Shown here: piece after piece, positions 24,420-35,846 of the stretch
How the letters are laid out: the number at the start of each line of letters is the position of its first letter
Numbering within the stretch: position 1 is the stretch's first letter
Assembly: GCA_034387635.1 (NCBI GenBank)
Contig: JAOANU010000006.1
Location: 682,001-746,000, forward strand
DNA length: 64,000 bases
Direction: 5' to 3'
Source: Rhodosporidiobolus odoratus
Taxonomy: Eukaryota > Basidiomycota > Microbotryomycetes > Sporidiobolales > Sporidiobolaceae
Translations under genes and position numbers: made by a program
The notes under the pieces: generated by a model
The model's database searches: none
The model's input: only the letters and a program-made list of their open reading frames with translations
What the model was told of the DNA's origin: nothing

Positions 24420-24809
24420 TTGTGCGTATCAGTCGGTTTACGAGCGCGTAGACGCACACGGTGGAGTGTTCGTGATGAGAGAGTCGATGAATTACAGTGT
24501 AAAGCAACCTCGGTTCCGCAATAACACTCGACTGCACCGGCTTAGACATAGTGCCAGTGCTAGCACGTTGTGAGTCTGTACACAGTGGTTCCTGTCCAAT
24601 TAAGCACCGGCTGATCCTCGTCATTGTTCCAATCAGCTCGTCGTCTCCTCCTCAGTTCGACTACAGCTCTCGCATCCCCCTCCGCTGGTAGGACACTCCG
24701 TTCATGGATCAACTGGGGTGTACCACATCTGACTCTGTCATTGTCGCGCCGTTCACAGCCAGTCGCCGACTTCTCCTTCTCCCCCTCCTCCGCCTCGACA
24801 CTCTACAAC
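24420..24809. other. Divergent promoter region
   Basis: About 390 bp between the MDR and NDUFA11-like starts. It contains a frame (from a TTG at 24624) in phase with NDUFA11 and coding a presequence-like stretch, and a short ATG frame near 24486; neither has clear support as coding. Confidence 0.4.
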
Positions 24810-25441
24810 ATGTCCGCACCATACGAACAGCCCCGCGAGAACCTCGACATCACCCTCCCGCCGCGCCCTTTCCTCGCCCCGTATACCCAGCCGCTGCCTA
24901 AAGCCTACACCCCGACTTCTCCCCTCTCCCCCGCCTTCAATGTCGGTTTGACCGGTGCCGGCGTCGGACTGTTCGTGTCCGCCATCAAGAACTCGCTCGA
25001 GACCCACAACAAGGGTGCGATGGGTGTCTTCTCGAGGACTGGCTGGATCATCGGTTACTTCGGTTAGTCTTCCCCTTTTTTTCTTATTGTCCCTTCCCGA
25101 AGCAGCACGGCCTTGAGGCCGGCGCATATTGACATGTTGCCTTCACAGCCACCGCGGGCTTCGTCTTCTCCTTCGTCGACCACTCTGTCGCCAACGCCAT
25201 CGAGTCCAAGGACAACGGCGTTGCTGGCGCTTCGGGAGGTTGCGCTGCCGGTTTCGTCTCTGGCATTCGATCAGGCTCGCTTACCAAGGCCATGGGCATG
25301 TGTGCCTTCATGGGTGCCGCAGTCGGGACCTACGACTTGGCGGGAGGACAGCTCGGGTGGGAAAAGGGCAAGAAGATCCGGAGTGAGCGTGAGAAGGAGA
25401 GGGTGGCGTTCTTCAAGCAACGAGAGGAGGTCGAGGCGTAA
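24810..25441 (+). CDS. Complex I subunit B14.7 (NDUFA11/NUO21.3b-like)
   Basis: Tim17-fold accessory subunit of mitochondrial NADH:ubiquinone oxidoreductase. Two exons, 24810-25062 and 25149-25441, join as 'GYF|ATAGF'. The protein begins 'MSAPYEQPRENLDITLPP' and has the Tim17-type Gly-rich helices: 'VGLTGAGVGLFVSAIKNSL', 'GVFSRTGWIIGYF', 'GASGGCAAGFVSGIRSGSL' and 'AMGMCAFMGAAVGTYDLAGG', then a basic helical tail ('REKERVAFFKQREEVEA'). About 180 residues, in the family range. Its presence implies a respiratory yeast with complex I. The frame is open 5' of the ATG, see findings. Confidence 0.85.
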
Positions 25442-25712
25442 GGGAAGCCGGGCTGCATTGCGAGGGAGACGATCGGGCCAAAAGCCATTGTGCATTAGAT
25501 TCATTCCGTTGTGCGAGCGAGTTGATGAGGCAGAAAACCGATGCCTCTGCTCCCTTGAACGGTTGTACACGCCCCGGCTGCGGACTGTCTACTCCATGCG
25601 GGGCCAGCAGAGCTGCGAATTCCAGCCAGAGCTAGCTACACTGCAAGTGTAAACCTTCACTTGACCGTCTCATCGTACATCGTCTGCTCACTTCTCGCCG
25701 CCCAACTTAACC

Positions 25713-26771
25713 ATGTCGTTCTCTTGCGCGCGATCACTCGTAGCAAACGTGCAACACTGCGCACAGCAGTCAGCCCCTCGTTGCTTCTCCTCCTCCGCCG
25801 TCGCGTCGAGCTCGAAACTTTCGCCTCTACACAAGACCAGCATCGCACGGCGGGAACGAGCGGCTAAGGGACTGGGCAAGGGGGGCAAGCGTACGTCGGA
25901 CAAGCAGACTCTGAGTTTACAAGAGGCGGCAAAGGTTCTCCAGGTGTGTTCGCTCTCGTCTCCTCGCACTCAGTATCGGCGAAACTGAGAATCGGATGCT
26001 CCTCAGGCATGGTCTCCGACTACCCCAAACGCTGCCTACGAGATCAACATTACCACCAAACCCTCCTCTGCCATCCAGCTCAATGCCCTCCGAGGACGAG
26101 TCTTCCTCCCCCACTCCTGCGCCTCTTCTACCAAATCCTCCATCCTCGTCGTCTTTGCCTCAGGAGCCGACGCCCAAGCCGCTCGCGCAGCCGGAGCAGA
26201 CCTCGTCGGAGGAGAAGAGCTGATCGACAAGATCCTCAACGGCGAGCTGAGCCCGGACAAGCTCATCACCACGACTGAGATGTTCTCGTTGTTCCAGCGC
26301 AACCCGACTCTAGCGAGGACGTTGGGTCCCAAGGGTCTCATGCCGAGTGTCAAGAGGGGGAGTGTGACGGACGATGTGGAGCAGGCGATTAAGGAGGCTA
26401 GGGGTGGTTTGGACTGGAAGGGTGACAGCCACGGTGTCGTGCGGGCTGGTACGTGTTCGTCTCGCTCGTAGTTTTTTCTGGTCCAGCTGTACTGATGTGC
26501 GCATTCGCAGCTATCGGTCGCTTGCATTTCAACGACGACAAGCTCGCCGACAATGTCCACACCCTTCTCGCCAACGTCTCCGACATTGCTCTGGGCGGAT
26601 CCGGCACAGTCAATGGTATCCCTGCGCGCGTCAAGCGACGTGCGTTCCTTCCGACTCCACTTCGTCTGCGTCGACTTCATCTTGTTGACTTTCTTTCCCC
26701 TGTACAGCTGCCATTTCTCGCGTCCTCATCTCTTCCACTCAGGGTCCGGGAATCGAGCTCGCGGACGTATA
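25713..26771 (+). CDS. MRPL1: Mitochondrial ribosomal protein uL1m
   Basis: L1 protein of the mitochondrial large ribosomal subunit, binding the L1 stalk of 21S-type rRNA. N-terminus 'MSFSCARSLVANVQHCAQQ' through 'PRCFSSSAVASSSKL' is a presequence with a typical 'RCFSSS' cleavage region. Exon 2 continues 'AWSPTTPNAAYEINITTKP'; it contains the L1 signature 'RNPTLARTLGPKGLMPS' and 'VKRGSVTDDVEQAIKEARGG'. Two further introns (about 26450-26511 and 26640-26707) lead to 'LANVSDIALGG' and a final 'ISSTQGPGIELADV', stop TAG at 26769. Followed after only about 95 bp by the stop of the convergent cupin gene. Confidence 0.92.
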
Positions 26772-26866
26772 GGCACAGTATCACTAGTAATTCAACCACG
26801 ATCCCACTATCGCGTCCGCAAGCATTGCCCTAAGCCATTCAGCCCTACTGCTCCCGGACACAAGGC

Positions 26867-28068
26867 CTAAGCTCCCCGAAAGAGCTCGAGCAAGTCAGTC
26901 GGGCTCAAGAACTTGTGGACCTCAAAGTCGAAGCCTGGCGTGACGACGTCAGAGACGAGACAGCCGATCGAGTCTTTGTCGCCAGCTGCGAGATCTTCCG
27001 GCGGGATCTCAGATGCCTGAGCAAGCAACGACAGCGTGAGTGAAATCCAGCGGAGACGGGATCGAGCAGGCTAATGCCTTCTGGTTTCGGGACTTACTTT
27101 CCGAGCTCATGGTCGAAGGAGAAGAGCGTCGGTGGACGTTGTGAGCAGGGAAGGAACGGAGTGGAAGAAAATCGATCGAGGAATAAGCGCACCTTCCACC
27201 AACTGTCTCACCTCGCCTTTCGTACTGTCAGCACCCTTGACAATATGTTTGATTTCGGGCAGAGCCCCTTCAGGCGCATCGGCGGGGAGGGGGTTGACTA
27301 GTGTGTAGAGAGCTCGACCTTGGTGCAGAGTGTGGAAGGTCTGCGTGCAGGGTTAAAAGCTGGTCCGCAGTCGAAAGCGAGGTGAGGGGACCTACGATCG
27401 ACTTGTTCACTGCGGAAAGAGGCTAGAGATGAGAAGGATAGCGCTGGGACGGGAGGGAAAGAAAAGAAGTATGGCGCACTGTGCATCTTGCCCTTGGCAG
27501 ACTCGGGGGTGAGCAGGTAGTAGATCTGTCTGGGTTGTGCGGTAGTCGCAACAGAGCCGTTGCAAGGGCGCAGGAGGGAAATGGCCAGGATGAGAGAAGA
27601 GCAGGAAAGAGGAGAACAGGAAAACGCGTTACCGGTAGGGCCGGCGATATAATCGGAGACGGCCGACCGGCGATACCTACGTCGCTAAAGAGCGTTCAGA
27701 TCCACTTGCGAAGCCAAATGAAAGTCAGGATATGGTGCAAATTGGAAGACTGATGAGCTAGAAAACCCGCACCCGGGCAAACATCGAAGGAATGCTCTCC
27801 TTCGTCTGCACCGTCTCCGCATAGTACCCGCCTTCCGGATGTGATATACGTCGCAAAGGGACGTGAAGGCGCGAGGCGAGACTTTCCGCCTGCGACGAGC
27901 AATGAAGCTGGAAAACGCACGGAGAAGGTTTAGCGATTTGAGGTGGGCGGCGTTGCGGGCGTTGCCTTCGGGGTAGGGTATGGAGCGAACATCGTGCAAG
28001 GTATATCGACGGGAGTTACCAAGACGTCGGAATTTGCTAGCTAGAAAGCAGGCGACGGGCGCTGACAT
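26867..28068 (-). CDS. DUF985/cupin_5 family protein (YML079W-like)
   Basis: Small cupin-fold protein of unknown biochemical role. The gene is cut into many tiny exons that I joined by phase: 'LRRISHPEGGYYAETVQ' (about 27800-27870), a short linker exon near 27640, 'QIYYLLTPESAKGKMHMNKS' formed across an intron at about 27412-27481, 'TFHTLHQGRALYTLVNPLP' (about 27300-27340), 'EIKHIVKGADSTKGEVRQLV', and the last exon 'GCLVSDVVTPGFDFEVHKF' with stop at 26867. HPEGGY and the PGFDFE end are family hallmarks. The 5' end is unresolved: an ATG at 28068 exists, but I could not find a splice that keeps the HPEGGY frame. Confidence 0.75.
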
Positions 28069-28318
28069 CGAACCGATTACTTGAGTGGAGGCCCGCGAGC
28101 AAGAAAAATGTGTTCTGGCAGGAGAGCAAGAGAGTAGCGAGAGCGCAGGCTAGTGTCGAGGGCCAAAAGTGGTGCAGGTGTACAAAAAGGTAAGCTACAA
28201 ACATGCAGTCAACCAACGAAACGAAAACGGCAACAGGCTGAAGAGGAGAAAACAGGAGAACAGAAAGAAAAACAAGCACACAACCCAAGTACCTGCGCGT
28301 CCAGCAAGCTCCTACCCC

Positions 28319-31300
28319 TTAATCCTCCTCCTCAAGCATCCTAGCGTAGCGGACCTCCCTCTTCTTCCTCCACCACCTGACCGCGAAGAATCCGACGAGA
28401 GCGAGGGCGACGAGTCCAAACAAGGCTGCGAGGCCAATCCAGCCCCAGCGGCGGAACCACCCGGGTTGGTACGGCACGAGGACTTGGTCGATCGAGATGA
28501 CGCCTCCGGCAGCGACGAGACGAGCGCCGCCCTTCAAGGCGGACAGGCGCAGGGCTGGTTCCTCCGTGCGCCTACCATCGTCCTCGACGAAGAAGGGGGT
28601 CGCCTTTCCCCAGCCCAGAATGCGAGCGCTGTCGGACTCCCCACTTGTCCCCCTCGCCCCCTCGATACCCACCACCCAAGCCCCGCTACCGTCGCCCCAC
28701 TTGCGGAACGCGACTGAGCCGTAAGAGCTACTTCCGCCGGGTTGCGACTTTGCAAGGAGAGTAGTGTAGGTCTTGGAGTCCTCAAGGATGAGAGGGGCGC
28801 CAGGCTCGGCGGGAGACGTAGGGAATGGAGTCGAGGGAGAAGAAGCGGAGAGCGGGATGATATGTAAACGGACGAGGGCTTCGAGAGCGGGCGGAGTTGA
28901 AAGATAGTAGGTGAGGTTCAACCGAGCGAGCGCCTTGTCAGTCGGACAAAGAATGGTGTAGGCTTGATCATCATGGTCCGAGCGGCGGTCGTCGTCCTTC
29001 TTCCGTTGGCGCTTCACCCGCTCGCCAACAAGCTCATCCTCATCTCCCCCTTCTCCCACCGGCCTCTTACCCTCAAGTACCCAGCTGAGGTTCGTCGCCT
29101 TAATAAGCTCGACCATCGTGTTTGCCTTGGCCCCGCGAAGTAGTTTCTCGAGCGTAATATCGAGTTCAGCCGGAAGCTCGACCTGGTCGACGATGTGGAT
29201 CGCACCCGTCTCGGTAAGGATGTCGCCCTCAAGGATGCGAGCATCGCGAGTCTCGCCGTTAGCCGGAAGCCCGCCCAAGGTCGGTCCGTGGACGGAAAGT
29301 GTAGAGTTGGAGTTGCGCTCGAAATAGATCTCCGAGCCGTCGAGGAGGGTCGGGTAGCGGGTTCCGCCAGTCCGGGGGAAGTCGTCGAGGTATACAACCT
29401 CGTCCACGGCGTGGTACTTAAGTACGGATCGGAGCTCGGGGCGGGAAGAAGGCAGGAGAAGGTACGACATTGTCAAACCGAGGGACGCGAAGGCAGCATT
29501 GGTCGGTAGGAGGTAGGTAGTTGCGGGCTGTGTGGAGAGTGTTCCGTCCAGAGCGGCAGCGTAGACTGAGGCAACGTATGTAGAGAGGCGAAGGTCGGAA
29601 ACGGCAGCTGTAACGACGGTCGGGGGAGGCTCGAGAAGGGAAGAAACCAGGTAGATGATGGAGCCGCCGACAACGACTGAAAGCTAGAACCGTCAGCGAG
29701 AGAAGCCTACTACGGCGAAATATCGTGAACTTACCTGGCTCGGCAACGACATTTGCTCCGCCCCAATTGATTATCTCGTCATCTTTTCCATCGCCTTTTC
29801 GCCCCTTGGCCTTACTCCAGCCTTCGCCTCGGCTGTCCTTCCGACCCTGCACGCCCACCATGATCCTCTGTCTTGCACCTCGCAGTGTCTTCGTCCTCAA
29901 CTCCGTCCCGATCAGCATTCCGTCCTCAAGCTCGGAAGGTCGCCAGTGTCCGGAGACAATGTGATAGGAAAGGAGCTCTTTCAACGATTGACTGCCTTCT
30001 GGCGGAAGCAGATTGCCGTTGAGGACAGGCGAGGAGAGAAGGGAGGGCTCGCTGTCGGGATCCGCTGCGAAAGACGGAGCGAGTACATTGTCCTTGACGG
30101 CAAGAATGGTGTACCGCTCGCGGCGAGGACCCTGCTCACTTCCATCCGTCGCTGAAAGAGGGACCTGCGCGATATCGTTCGACCCTGCCAGCGGCGGGAG
30201 AGGGGAGGAGTCCAAAACGGTACCAGGCTCGTTGGAAGGAATCTGAACGTAGTGCGAAAGGTTGACCGATCGAAAAAGCGCGACAAAGTGGGTCGCATCG
30301 AGGGCGATGAGGTACTTCTCGGCGGTCAGGGAGAGCGAACCGGAAGGGAGAAGGAGAGACGGAACGGTATGAATCACGCCTGCGACGTGGAGTCCGTTCA
30401 GCCTATGATGAATCCATCGGTAGGGAAATGCCACGGACCATTCTTAGCGAGGATATCTCGTGTCGCGATGGCCGTCCCGTTGACGCTCACTTCTTCGCCG
30501 CCGGTGACCTCGAGCGTCCCGTAACGGAGAGTCGTGACTGTGAGGAGCAGAGACGCGTCAGCGAACTCCCGACAAGCTTGTGGGAAGAGATCGCCGCACC
30601 CAAGCTAGTCTTGTTGCTTTGTTGACCGACCAGCCTTTCGAGGTATCCGACCTTCCCTCTGCCAGCGCCGCTCTGCGAGGCGCCGTCCCCAACTATCTCA
30701 GCCAAGTCGAGCTCTGCAAAACCGGATCGGAGATACCGCCTGCGACCGCGTTACGTCAGCCTGAAGAAAACACGTCGGGAGGGAGAAGGCACGCAGGACG
30801 GCACGTACATCTCGAGGTCGGAAAGAGCACCCCAGGCATCGTTTGTTGGCGCGAACAGCGTCACGTGCGGCGCTGTGGTGAGAAAGTCCAGTACTTGCGG
30901 TGGCAGCAGCTCGGCGAGGGTGGAAAGCTCGGGAATCGAACGAATGATCGCGGCTGCGAGAGTCGGCGGGATCCGTGAGCAGAGTGGGGGATAGCACTTG
31001 GCAAAGGAAGCGTACCAAGGTCTTGCGGTTTCTGCAGTACGGCTTCGAGCGGCACCAATGCGCCATTCCCAGCAAATTTGGGTTTCCCGACGACCTTGAC
31101 TCCCCCTTCTCCTCGCCAATCTCCACCAACCCGAATCTCGTTGTCCTTCTTCCTCTTGATCACCCTCACACGCTGACCTTCGCCGTGCAACAAGCCTTCT
31201 GGGCGGTGCTTGGGTGCATCTGGGTCTGGTTTGTCGGGTTCAGTTCCGGGAAGAGAAGGCGGAGCTGGAAACGAGTGGTTGTAAGGGAAGAGCAAAGGGA

Positions 31301-31790
31301 ACAAGAGGGTTTCCTGTAGCGTAGGAGTGTCGTACGGGAGGGGTTTTGGAGCTGGATCGGAGGTATTGGTTGAGTTGGCGGGCGGAGGGAAAAGGGTATG
31401 GTTGAGAACATGATAAAGGAGGGTGTCGCGGAGCGCGAGCTGAAGGTTGTCGTGCTTCGCTTCGCCGTGCACAGTCGGAAGTGCTCCCTGTTCCACCCAG
31501 TCTACCACGGCAGACCAGACCCTTGAACCTCCTTCGTCTCCCCCACCCAGCCCGGCGTCGGTCGAGCCTCGCTCGCGATCTCGTTCTCTACGGATAGCGT
31601 CGTCTGTCGGAGCGAATAGTGTGCTTCCATTGAGCTTATTGAGTGTCGGTATGAGCCTCGCTCGCTGGAAGGCGGCGAGTAAGAGCTGGTGGTCGTCGGA
31701 CGAGGAGAGGAGGTCAACGAGGGTGGTCGACTGGGTTTGTTGTGCTGAGGCGGTAGTTATTGCTAGCAGTAGCAGGCTAATCCAGTGCAT
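28319..31790 (-). CDS. Multi-FAS1 (fasciclin) type I membrane protein
   Basis: Secretory-pathway or vacuolar protein resembling yeast YLR001C. The start at 31790 gives a clean signal peptide, 'MHWISLLLLAITTASAQQ'. Repeated fasciclin blocks follow: 'GSTLFAPTDDAIRR' with 'LYHVLNHTLF' (about 31350-31620), 'HVTLFAPTNDAW' (about 30850), 'SLKELLSYHIVSGHWRP' (about 29950), and 'AYTILCPTDKALARLNL' (about 28940). The last exon ends with one membrane helix ('GWIGLAALFGLVALALVGFF') and a basic-acidic tail ('RWWRKKREVRYARMLEEED'), stop at 28319. There are several N-glycosylation sequons (NHT, NST, NTS). Role presumably cell-surface or lumenal adhesion; not established from sequence. Confidence 0.82.
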
Positions 31791-32065
31791 CTGGTTGTCT
31801 GAGGTGATCGACCAGAGCAAGTCCCTTCTTTCCTCAGATTTGCGAGGCTGACGAGGTTGGCTTTGAAAACTTTCAGGTCTTTGCCAAGTGGTGAGCCCCT
31901 CGAGGACTATAGCAGGTGTCATGGCAGGCGTAGCACTTCCCGGCCCTCGCGAAGCGTTTCTTGCCGTACTCGGTTCTCTCACCTCGAATTCTCCTCTACT
32001 CGTCCGCCGTACACCGTCGGCTGTATGCCTGGAAGCTGGCATCACACATCGCGGACACCCGCGTG

Positions 32066-34794
32066 CTACGCCGCCGGACTTCCATACCCAGCCGACCCCG
32101 ACCCTGACGGCATTCTCATTCTTCCTGCTCCTCCTCCTCCTCCTCCCCCGCCTCCATAAGTCATGCCCGCAGCGCTTCCCGGTCTAGTCCCTCCGACGCC
32201 AACTCCATTACCCAGTCCCCCCACTCCCGCTCCAACTCCATAATTAGTAAAAGAAGACATCCCCTCCCTCTGAATCTGCACCAACATATTCTGGGCCTGC
32301 ATCTGTAGGTGCTGCTGAGTCTCTGGTGGGAACTGCTTGAACTGAGGCGCGCTGAAGAGACTTATGAGCGAGGTATACTGCTCGGCAAGGGTTTTTTGGG
32401 GAGGCGCGGCGGGAGGTGCGTGAACCTGTTGCTGCTGTGGAGGGGGAGAGTGGTGAGGAGCGGGAGAGTGTTGAGGTGCGGGAGAATGGTGTAGTGCGGG
32501 AGAATGGTGTAGTGCGGGAGAATGGTGTAGTGCGGGAGAATGGTGTAGTGCGGGAGAGTGGTGGGGAGCCGAAGAGTGGTGAGGTGCTGGCGAGTGGTAG
32601 GAAGCTGGAGAGTGGTATGCAGCGGGAGAGTGGTGTGCAGCGGGAGAGTGATACTGAGCCGAGGGAAGACGTGTCGGAGGAAAAGAAGGGGACGAGGCGT
32701 TCTGCTGTTCCCATCCCCTCTGTTGCTGCTGGGCAGCCTGCGGGGGCCACATATAACCTTGTTGCTGTGCGCTAAAACTAGCTGAAGGAGTGCTTCGCGC
32801 AAAAGGGTCGACCTGCTGCGGCGGGTGAGCGGGAGACTGGGATCGAGGCTGAGAAGGCGGAGAGGGCGCCAAGGGTTGATGCTGGAGGTGGGGAGGGATA
32901 GCGGAGCCGTACATTTGACCTGGCTGAGCGGAAGGAGGGCGGGGAGGCTGTTGTAGCTGAGGAGTTTGCGAAGGAGCGGTGACGGAGATGTTCGTGTGTG
33001 TTTGCGAAGGCGTGACGGAGCGGGCTCTGTAGGCATCGATGCTGGCGGAAGAAGCAGGGGTGGGGTAGTGAGTGATACGCGGCGACGCGGTCTTGCTCGG
33101 CGCTGGGTGAGACGGTGGTGGTGGTGGCTGGGACTGCGCTGGAGGCGGACCGGGTGAAGAGGAGAACGCTGCGAGCGGAGCATTGAACCTCGAGGCAGCC
33201 GTACTCGCCGCTAACGCCGACTTCTGCTCAGACGGCGTCAGACCGGAAGTATCCGACTGAGGGACAGATGCGGGTACCATCTCTTCCTCCTCAATTTCGG
33301 GTACCGCAGGAAGATCCACCTGCGACCCGAGCCGGGTCTTCTTGCTTTCGGGCGATTCCCCCGGAGTAGGAGGATCTTCTCGTGGTCGTTTCGTCCCGCC
33401 TGAGGCAGGGGGCGCTGCAGCGGAGGAAGAGAGGGTCGCGGGAGCGGAGGGTTGTGTAGGGACAAGCGCGACTGCCGCTCTTGCGCGCCGATACTGGTCT
33501 TCACAGCGAGCAGCGACAGCGAAATATTGCTTGAGCGTTCGGTAGGACTCGGCGAGCTTGGGTCCCATGATGGGCGTCGGAGGCGGGTCAAGGATTGGCG
33601 GAGATGTGTGAGTCTGCAGGCGAACAAAGTCAGCAGCGAAGGTGGAATGGAAGTGAATCGCATACCGAGGAGGTTGGGCCCGAAGAGGCAGCAGCCATCG
33701 CGGTCAAATAGGTGAGATTGGAGTGGTAGCGCTGGAGAAGCCTGTTGATGGAAGAGGGTGAGAAAAACGTAAGAAGTTTACATGAAGAGGGACTGACGGT
33801 TTGAGCTCCGCCATGTTAATCGGGATTTCCTGCTGCAGCTCGCTAGCGCATCTGCAAATACATGGATTAGAAAAAAGGGTCGAATAGATCGAGGTCAGGA
33901 CAGCAGCGAAGAAAAGGATTTGGAGGAACAAGGACGTTGAACCCCTTATTGGACGGATGGCAGGGACGGTGACGGAGCCGCTCGGTGAAGCCTCGATGCA
34001 GACCGCAGGGAGCGGAGAGGAACATACTTTGCGACCTCCCCATTGAGCGCTAAAACACACCCGATCACATGGCCGAAGACCCGTTTCCGCACATCCTGAG
34101 GCGATAGAGTCTGCAGTGCGGGAGGCATCGACAGCACGGAGGGCGATTTACGCAGCGGAGGTGCCGAGACTACTGCTGATATTGATGCTGAAGATGCTAT
34201 GTCGGCGGGGGAGCCAGCAAGGTCGGCAGTCGCAAGTGAGGAAGAGGAATCCGGAGGGGGGTCAACAGGAGCGGCGGCGGCGACCTCAGAGCTGGAGGTG
34301 CTGCATGGTAGATTGACGTCCGGAACGGGCGCACCGGCGTCCTTAGTAGCCGACTCCGCCTTTACTGCCGCACTTCCTTCTTCCTGCTCCTGACGATCCC
34401 CCTCTTCCTCGTCTGCGGCCCCAGCGGCATCTTGCCCGACGTGAAGCAGCTCGTGGTCTGATCCATCTGCCCCTTCCTCCTCACTTTCTTCTTGCCCCTT
34501 GCCCTTTCCCTTGCCGTTTTCCCCTAAATCGGTTTTCTGGCCATCAACCACGGACGCTGTCTCCGCTACCGTCAGCGGTACGCTGGGATCCCGGCTCTTT
34601 CCTCTCTCAAACCCTGTGCTGCTCGAGCTAGTAGTGGGAGGAGCGGGCGTATTGCTCCTGCTCCTCGTTGTCCTCGCAGGCGGAGCGGGAGTTTCGAGGG
34701 TCGACGAGCTTGGCGGGTGAGGCGAAGAGACACTGTGCGAGCGAGGTGTAGGCGGCTTAGGGGAAGGTGTGGTGCGACTGGGAGTTGTAGACAT
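32066..34794 (-). CDS. Pro/Gln-rich protein with SS18-like motif
   Basis: Start ATG at 34794. Exon 1 codes Ser/Thr/Pro-rich then acidic sequence ending 'GHVIGCVLALNGEVAK'. Two short exons join as 'CASELQQEIPINMAELKP' and 'LLQRYHSNLTYLTAMAAASS'. That last piece resembles the SSXT (SS18) core 'LHTNLVYLATIAD', so a SWI/SNF accessory subunit of the SS18/SNF11 kind is a reasonable guess, not a firm call. The long last exon has 'PKLAESYRTLKQYFAVAAR', then proline/glutamine-rich low complexity with an His-His-Ser-Pro-Ala repeat block and a glycine-rich end with 'SAGYGSPAA'. No enzymatic domain. Nuclear role inferred from composition. Confidence 0.6.
32442..32651 (-). repeat. 18-bp coding minisatellite (HHSPAL-type)
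   Basis: About eleven or twelve tandem 18-bp units in frame with the SS18-like gene; on the + strand the core unit is 'gggagaatggtgtagtgc', four copies of it exact (about 32480-32551). The product is a run of hexapeptides of form HHSPAx / YHSPAx / QHSPAx. The flanking units are diverged, the middle ones nearly identical, as expected for recent expansion. Confidence 0.9.
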
Positions 34795-35069
34795 CTATCC
34801 CATAAGTCGATGAAAACAAGCGAGGGGAGGTGCCACGGGAGGAGGGCGAAAGGTGGAAGCGCGCCAGTTGCGTCGGAATGCGGGCGGACAGTCGATCAGA
34901 GGGTATACGAGTACTATAATAGCGGTACAGCGAAAGTAGCACGACGAACGAGAGACCAAGGAGTCCATCTCCTCCCCATTCCCTCCTCTCCCAACTGCAA
35001 ACAAACCTCTCTCCCCTCGAACGCCCTCTACCAAGGTACAACAATACTCGAAGCAGAATACCAACCATC
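34795..35069. promoter_or_regulatory. Shared divergent promoter of SS18-like gene and SPT4
   Basis: 275 bp between two ATGs on opposite strands, so both promoters must lie here. No specific site recognised. Confidence 0.5.
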
Positions 35070-35747
35070 ATGAGCTCCAACAAGAAGCTGCGCGCCTGCC
35101 TCATGTGCTCCTTTGTCGCCTCCGCCGCCGAATTCCGCAAAGAAGGTTGCCCAAATTGCGACGATTACCTCGAGGTGCGTCCTCTACCTGCTCACAAATT
35201 AGGATAGACTCTGCCACTGACTCTCGGCTGGCTCACTTGCGTTGATCCGACAGATCAAGGGAGACCAGGATCGCGTTCTCATGTGCACCACGGGTCAGTT
35301 CGATGGAGTTATTGCCTTGATTGACCCCAAGGAGAGCTGGGTGGTCGGTTCTTTCCTCGTCTGACGCACGCTGCGAGCTCGATTGACGACTTCAATCGCG
35401 TTACAGGCAAAATGGCAGCGGAATGGTCTGTCTTTTTCCCGTCTCGGTCGCAGAGCTCAACCCTCGGCGGCGGAGAGATCCCTATCGCAGTCCTTGTACT
35501 GACGGACTGCTTGTGTTTGGTGCTGCCACGCAGACAAGCACCATCCAGGAGTGTACGCCGTCCGGTATGCCCCTTTCTCCTCTCCATTTTCCGTTCCCCA
35601 GTGCCGTCCTCCCACCAAAGCTGACAGAGACTCCTTTTCCATTCCGACCGTGCTACCAGTGTCACTGGTCAGCTCCCGGAAGAGATTGTCGACGATCTCG
35701 AGGGCAGGGGGATCAAGGTTCACTCGAGGGAAATGGACGACCACTAA
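35070..35747 (+). CDS. SPT4: Transcription elongation factor Spt4 (DSIF)
   Basis: Small zinc protein that with Spt5 forms DSIF on RNA polymerase II. Five exons join in frame: 35070-35174 ('MSSNKKLRACLMCSFVAS', zinc cysteines CLMC and 'GCPNC'), 35254 to about 35343 ('DRVLMCTTGQFDGVIALIDP' and 'KESWV'), a short exon 'AKWQRN' near 35407-35424, 'DKHHPGVYAV' near 35535-35567, and the last, 'VTGQLPEEIVDDLEGRGIKV', ending 'MDDH' with TAA at 35745. The whole chain matches Spt4 at normal length (about 120 residues). The stop lies 99 bp from that of the convergent neighbour. Confidence 0.95.
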
Positions 35748-35846
35748 GAGCACGAGGCGGGCCAGACATGTTGTTGCTAAAGGTTCATTGCGAGGGGGCC
35801 ACTGCTGGCTATGTACTTGTTATGTTCATGCTATGTGTATGCTACT

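Noticed and set aside
24379..24573. Plus-strand frame with ATG near 24486 ending 'HRLRHSASASTL'
   Set aside because: Tested as a first exon of the complex I gene; the GTGAGT donor after it gives the wrong phase for 'MSAPYE'.
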